Shown here: positions 57,891 to 64,000 of the stretch, in pieces
How positions within the stretch are numbered: the first letter of the stretch is position 1
Layout: every line of letters starts with the position of its first letter
Origin: Agriotes lineatus
Lineage: Eukaryota; Arthropoda; Insecta; Coleoptera; Elateridae
Direction of reading: 5' to 3'
NCBI GenBank assembly: GCA_940337035.1
Contig: OW679203.1
Location: 31,257,495 to 31,321,494 of the forward strand
DNA: 64,000 bases
Notes under the pieces: model-generated
Told to the model about the DNA's origin: nothing
The model's database searches: none
The model's input: the letters and a program-made list of their open reading frames with translations, nothing else
Translations under genes and position numbers: made by a program

Positions 57891-59709
57891 TAGGGTTGCC
57901 AACACTATCATTTTGAGCCGAAGACTTAGGGTGTGGCAATCATTCTTCGGGCTTCGGGTTTTCAATAAAATTCTTCGGGTTAACTAAAGGTTCATACATA
58001 CATGGATTGCGAAAAATTTTACTCCTATGTAAAAGCTTGAAAGCAGAAGTCATTACTAGAGAGTGCAGAAAGAGACAAAAAATATAATTTTAGAAAATAA
58101 TATTTAAAAACTTTTTCAGAAAAATATAGTTTCGTAATAGTTTACCTACGTAACTTCTAAGATGGATTTTAAAATTTTATTTTATGGAATGTAAAGAAAA
58201 GTTTTGTTCTTTAATTCCTGATTTACAACAGCCGAGAATTATGCTATGTGTAACGGGCCAGCTGGATCCGTCGCCGATAATGTTTATTTTCATGTTTAAA
58301 TATAGTAGCCAAGTTGTATTTCTTACAATTTATTATTAGATTTAGTATTGTATTATATTTCAAATGTTGGGAAAACCGGCCCTGCACTGGACGTGTGAAT
58401 TTCGGTTTTCGTGATTGCAGCAAGAAACACACGCTGTACGCGGGATGCTGAGATTCTCAACTCATGCAAATTTAATAAAATAGAAGCCAAAGACGGTTGT
58501 CGCACGCAGCCTCTGAGAGCTGCATGGATTTTTTCGACTCGAAAGTATAGTATGCGAATTCGGACAAGACGATATTAGTTAATTCAACGCTGCCTGAAAG
58601 ATCCTGGCAGCCAACGTTTGCTGCAAACCGTATTAAAGTTCCTAAAGCCCATTTTCTGAGTGTACATGTAAGCACACTCATTGTGCTATATTTAAAGACT
58701 CATATAAAGCATCCATTTTGAGAGGTGCTAACTCAACTGTCCCTACAAGGGCTGCACACGATCGGGCGTTCCCAGCAACATGTCCGCCATGAGCGGGTGA
58801 TACAATCGACGCGCGCCGTTTTTAAGGATATGCTGCAGCCAGTTCTAAGTAATATGTTTTTATGTCAGTGTGATCAAGTTGCGTTTAACTGCGACCTTTT
58901 TCAAAAGCGAAGGAATGTGTTTTATCAGCGAATAATATGCGTGTAGCTTGTATGTGAATTTAAACAGGGCCGGACTCAAGTATCAGCTTTAGGCAATTTT
59001 GAAATTACGTTTTTGGTTAAGACATTTTGACATTTGTGTTATTTCAAAAGACAATTACTATTACAATGTTCTTTTAGATGATGTTTTACGTTGTTGATAT
59101 ATGTTTGCAACATGTCTGAGAGTAGCCTTAAGCTATATCGCACGTAGGTTGGTTGAATATTTAATTCAATTTTCTTTTATTTCTTTTGTGTTGTTAAATG
59201 TGTCTTCTCTGTGTCTTTTATGTGTTTTTAACCAAATAAATCGGCGGTACTTGTGCATTGTTTAAAGTTAGGTTTTAGTGCAACCAACACTACACGGGTG
59301 AATATCATGTTCCTGTTCTGGCAGATAGTGATTGTTTAATAAGCCACTAACTGAGATATTCCGACAGTTTCACGGTCATTGGGCTAGGTAAGGAATAAAA
59401 AGGGCAATTAATTATTTAAATGTTAAGGCGTACGAGACGTCTTGTTCAAATTTAATGTATCCACGGAGGGGTAAAAAATCTCGCATTTCATATACTACTT
59501 AAAAAATATAAAATAATTTTTGGAATCATACCTTTATAACGTAAAAAACTATTTCATCTTGATAATCTCTGAAACTTATTTGTGGCTTTATATAATTCAT
59601 TTCTTATTGGGGCATTTCGCCAGATCATTTTGATTAATTTTATCCCCCAGTTTTCCTCCCCCAAAATTATTTTCTACGGGTCAGCATCGACTCAATGTTG
59701 GTAACCCTA
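57891..59709. mobile_element. 1.8-kb non-autonomous hAT element, private to copy 3
   Basis: The ends are TAGGGTTGCCAAC and GTTGGTAACCCTA, close to the CAGGGTTGCCA style of many hAT elements. The 8-bp duplication AATCCGAA is exact (57883-57890, 59710-59717). Copies 1 and 2 have the empty site (GGAATCCGAAGCAT). No transposase domain is visible. The internal 58370-58960 part is GC-richer and may be captured host sequence, but nothing in it is recognisable. Confidence 0.9.
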
Positions 59710-59783
59710 AATCCGAAGCATAAGAAGAACAAATATCGATAGAGAAATAAGCAAAATCATAAAGGAAAAGTTACTGAAATATG

Positions 59784-60053
59784 TACCGGGTGACCATAAA
59801 TGGTTGTGATTTTTTTTCTTAGGTTAGCACTGTTTATGTTGGTGGCACTGTAAGTCTATGTCAAATTCGAGGTTAACAGGTTAGGTTTTGCGTCAGTTTG
59901 TCAACCTCAAATTCGAGGTTAGCAGGGTAGGTTTTTCGTCAAAACTGACGCAAAACCTAACCTGTTAACCTCAAATTTGACATAGACTTACAGTGCCACC
60001 AACATAAGCAGTGCCAACCTAAGAAAAAAACACAACCATTTATGGTCACCCGG
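59784..60053. mobile_element. Foldback element FB1 inside LINE, copy-3 locus
   Basis: Same position as 8135 and 48173. The left arm has an extra partial duplication of the core (a second TTCGAGGTTAGCAGG word near 59913), so arms are unequal. Confidence 0.82.
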
Positions 60054-61198
60054 CAGAAAACATGATGATAAAGAACCAAAAAACACCAGCATACAGCATA
60101 GGAAAAGAGTGGGAAATGGACACTATAAGTAGTACCAAATATATACGTAAGAGTCCTAGAACGTCAGAGGATAAATAAAGCACAGTCTAGAATAATGCAT
60201 TTTTGGATTGCAACCCAAAGTATACATTTCATGATAACACGGATTTTGCAGCTGCTTTCGATCTTGTATCAAGGGAAAAGCTATGGGGAGCATTAGGAAA
60301 ATTAAATGCAATGATAGCATTAGTAGTACAGAGAAAATCAGGGCGATTTCGAACTATATAGATAGTAGGCAAAATCAGATGAAATGGAAAAACATCTAAA
60401 GTTTCTTTAATGAAAAGAGAAATAACAAGAAAGCAGTCCCCTCCTAATCATAATTCTGAAAAGAAGTAAATAGAAGAACTAGAAAAAAGAGGATTAGGAA
60501 TTGGATTTTGATACCATTATACTTAATACAGGTTTAGCACTATAGACTATACCTATAGTGCTTCTAGCAGATGCATTTGAAAGACTATAGCAATCGCGGA
60601 TTGGATTACATTATTACAAGCAAAAGGAAGAAAGATAAATAAAACAAAAAATAAACAATGAGCAAGGCGAGGAAGGTAACGAAGAGGGAAATGAAATAAA
60701 CGAGAGAATATACTTACTGCAATGAGAAAGAATTAGAATAGGTAGATAGATATGAGCATCACAAAATGACAGTAAATAAGAATGGAAAAATAAACAAAAA
60801 ATTCAAAAAGCAAATAGGTAAATTGTATTACCAACCAAATATATATTCATGCCCACATTAATATATAGCCTAGAACAGAAGACTAGGAAAAACCAGACTA
60901 ATAACAATTAAAGAACAAAAGAATAAGAGGGAATAGACACAACTGAGCAAAAACAGCTGAAACGGTACGATCATGTGCTCAGAATAGGTATGAAAATAAA
61001 ACCAAAATCAACTCTGCAGACAAAAACGAAGAGGAAAAAACATACCCAGGTTACCAATGGCTGGATCGTATTTGTGGAAGAAGAAAGAAAACGGAAAAAC
61101 CGAAACAGAATATGGGCGACTGGCCTTATAGAAAATGCACTGAAACCCCGAAGTCGTAAAATAGGGGAGACCGGGTATACTTTGGGCACTTTTCATCT

Positions 61199-61665
61199 AT
61201 TACTTCGACACGAAGTGTACGAAGTATTGAAATTCCCTCATATCGAAAATCAATCTGAGTCAAATATCTCTAAAATTCGAGCCAACCGACTAATGAACCC
61301 AGTATATCAAATCTCCGTCTCGGCGGTGCGGATCTTTTGGTCAAGATCCCAGCCCACTACATCAATCCCCCGTATTGGGGGGTGCCTAAACGTGCTGTGC
61401 GGGGGATGTATGTTCGTATGTGTACACGATTCCGGTCGCCAGGAACCTTCCTGAAGTCTTGGATCGTTTTCATACGATAGGTCCTCCAAAAATGAAGGCA
61501 ACATCAACTTTTGAGCTATGGTCGTCAGCAAAAAAATTTTTTTTTGTTTTTTTTATAAATAACTGGTTCATAGCATTTCATTGTATTAGCGAAACGGAGT
61601 GATGCTGAGTATCGAAGTATTCTTGGAAAGCACGGAAGGGCGCTTTTCTTGGGTACCGTATATTT
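61199..61665. other. Insertion of about 460 bp of unknown type, private to copy 3
   Basis: Copies 1 and 2 run from CATCTA straight into TTTTTATATTTTTCAC. Here about 460 bp intervene, beginning TTACTTCGACACGAAGTG and containing GTATTGGGGGGTGCC and an A/T-run. No terminal inverted repeat or clear duplication is found, and the short frames across it include LINE tail codons. Confidence 0.6.
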
Positions 61666-64000
61666 TTTTTTATATTTTTCACATAACATTCTTCTTTGAT
61701 ATTTTCATCTTCGTGGTAGTTTTTCATAAATGGGTTTTTACTGGCTTTCACATAAACAGTCTTTTCCAAGAATGTAAATTTTTAACATGTAGGAAGGGAG
61801 AAAATATTTCGTTAGGTTGTCAAGTAGTGTTGTCAGGTCTGGTGAAATTTTGCCACATTTGGTGATTTGAATACCCATCTGGTGATTTGGTGAAAACGTT
61901 TGCAAGAATCCCAATGTCTGGTATTTTTTTTAAACACAGCACTTAGTTTTTTGCTTAAAGAATAATAGGATATTTTATTTTTGATACATTCCTACTCCTG
62001 ATTTAGTAATAGTATTATGTAAAAGAGCTCTAATTTCGTTCATCGTGTTAGCGCCATCTAGTAGGGAGTTGTAACGATCCACCGATTTATACAACATTTC
62101 TACCGAAAAATTGCTTTTGTTTAGTTTGAGCAAATAATTAAACGCTTTTCAAATTTCCACCTATAGTAAAAATTTATTTGAAATTTAATATTTTTCACGA
62201 ACCCAGTAAAACAGTCAAATCTGAATTCGTTAATTGTTCTGATGTGTATCTGTTCGCTTATTCAAAATTTTTAAATTTTGACTTCAGATTCTGATAGAAC
62301 ATGAAAAATAGAATATGGATGTCTAAAAAACTAACCTCATATCTGGTAAGAAACATGGACAAAATGGCGGGCAAATTTCGGTATGTGCATTTGTCCATCT
62401 ATACATTTTGTCGAATTTTTAAATTTTAACTTCAGATTTTAATGAAAGATGAAAAACTAGATTAGGAATTTCTAAAGAACCACTCTCCTATCTCGTGAAA
62501 CGAAGACAAATTGGCGGGCATATTTAAAAGAAAATAAAGCAAAATTTTAAATGCTCTCTAGAAGCTCTTCTGACAATACTACCCTTAGCATTTTCATTTT
62601 TATTTTAAATTTCCTACAATTATTGGCTATTGAAGTGGTTAACCTGTTTTGTATTTACAATTTCTGTGCTGCCCTCGAATGATAAAAAAAAATTATTTTT
62701 ACTTTTATTCTATTTATCTATTTGTACAACTTCTTGTATTTTTTCCTTAGAATTTTGTTTATTTTTGTACTTTTTACTTTTGAAATATTTCCTGTTTATT
62801 TCCCAATTCCTCTTTTTCTCATCCCACCACCCCTTGTAAAAATTAAAACAGATGTGTGCCCCAAGGGTCTTTTAATCAGAGTTAGCTATGAAGTATGAAA
62901 CATATTTCCTGCATACATTTATAAAACCGTATTGAAGATCGGACAAATCATTTTATTGTAATCGTCAAAAATAATTTAAAAAATAACTAAATTACCCACA
63001 AACTATTATAACAATGTTCACAAAAGTTGTTGAAAATGCTGACCGAAGTTTCTATAACAATGTAGAAATTGATCAATAAATGTACGCATAGGTTCGATCA
63101 GTCCACTTCTCACATTACAAGAATAATGTGGAGTACTAGTTAAATTCCAATGACCAACTTAAAGTAATTCCAATAATGCTTTATTATATTAATTACAATA
63201 TTGATATTACAGACACTAAATTATCAACAGTAATATCTCAAGTGCATTAAAATAACCCATAACATTTTGACGTGTTCTCTTAGAATGTTTTGCTAATAAA
63301 TTTACGAAATAAATATCTTCAGAGCAAAACAGTTTGACAGAAAATCGTCAAAATTTATTCAGGTTAGTTTACATGCACGCGGGATATTCGGGATGATTAT
63401 TTCCTGAATGAATAAATAAAATTCACTTGGTGAAGCATCTTTGATAATGATGTCAAAATTATTCAGAAGCGACTAAATTCTGCCACTTTTTTAACCGCGG
63501 TTAAATGTTTACATTTGAATTTTTATCATTTAGTAATGTCGACATTTATTATTAACATTTGATTGACAAACATGTGTGTACACTTTAAAAAAATTAAAAA
63601 TCCAAACTCTACTAAATCCACATAGAAAATGGATAGGCTATAATTATATGCCGTTCACAATCTTTCTGGGTCAGGTGAGGCTATGGCCATCTAGTAATTT
63701 TGTTAGCAGTACCTCTGTGGCAACTAAACTCTCTAATGGAAATTGACACTTTTTGTGTTAGGTTAGGTTATTTTCAGTTTAAGGTTATATTTTCTGAATA
63801 GGTACATTGTTGCCGGATCCCTGTTTAATTTAAGGATGAAAAATTGAAATAATTTGACAATTGACGACAGGAAGGAAAATGAGAACTAATGCATAAGAAA
63901 AGCATTCATTATTAATGTTTATTGCAATTTGGATAAGAATTGTATACGTGATATGAATATGCCACTTTATTTTTCATGCTTGCTGCATGCTTGCTTGCTT
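61666..64000. other. Non-coding part of the 14-kb unit, copy 3
   Basis: This aligns with 9655-12245 of copy 1 without the 271-bp MITE at 10031. No gene is supported. The TTGCTTGCTTGCTT short tandem is just reached at the window end. Confidence 0.6.

Larger units (their letters stand above)
57400..61190 (+). pseudogene. Decayed LINE, copy-3 locus, interrupted
   Basis: Counterpart of 7600-9650. It is split by the 1819-bp element at 57891-59709 and contains FB1 at 59784-60053. The C-terminal tail is readable at 60975-61160 (RIGMKIKPKSTLQTK, WIVFVEEERKRKN and ENALKPRSRKIGE) and is the least broken of the copies. Confidence 0.62.
53671..64000. repeat. 14-kb segmental duplication unit, copy 3 (truncated both sides)
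   Basis: This starts at the position matching about 3830 of copy 1, in the middle of the 266-bp palindrome, directly after the end of copy 2. It runs off the window at a point matching about 12245. Private features are the 1.8-kb hAT-type insertion and an insertion of about 460 bp near 61200. Confidence 0.92.

Overview
This looks like a stretch of insect nuclear genome. It is AT-rich and crowded with nested DNA transposons, non-LTR retroelements, a Penelope-like element, tRNA-derived SINEs and palindromic foldback elements, plus one 100-bp assembly gap (36948-37047). The only clear conserved host gene is the last two exons of an UNC93-like membrane protein (36198-36611), joined by a 49-bp intron. 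I cannot place the insect order from sequence alone.

Layout. A unit of about 14 kb occurs three times: copy 1 at about 160-14150, copy 2 at about 39727-53670, and copy 3 from 53671 to the window end. Copies 2 and 3 are head-to-tail and copy 3 is cut by the window. Each unit carries an intronless ORF of about 416 codons, which I tentatively call an endogenous negative-strand RNA virus nucleoprotein-like gene. A conserved 3' flank with an AATAAA signal follows, and then a decayed LINE. The ORF is open in copies 1 and 3 (5904-7154, 55734-56984) and broken in copy 2 (46007-47168). A fourth, more diverged paralogue, with the same 3' flank and LINE, lies at 16376-17621. It has lost frame near its N-terminal third but keeps 317 open codons, and the indels against copy 1 that I can resolve there are in frame.

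The 25 kb between copies 1 and 2 is mostly transposon debris: LINE reverse transcriptase fragments, two decayed pogo/Tigger-like transposases (24490-25373 and 37900-39720, both minus strand), a DUF4817-like fragment, a repeat made of two tandem units whose central segments point in opposite directions (30656-32934), and a Penelope-like element (32937-35415) with an inverted 3' copy and two hammerhead-ribozyme-like motifs.

Because the 14-kb copies are closely similar, they act as empty-site controls for one another. Several insertions can be bounded to the base with target-site duplications: 8-bp hAT-type, TTA Harbinger-type and 4-bp LTR-type. The most interesting themes are the multicopy virus-like ORF as a possible domesticated gene or piRNA source, duplication breakpoints at the centre of a palindrome, and element-within-element insertions. 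All family names come from reading the sequence; no database search was run.
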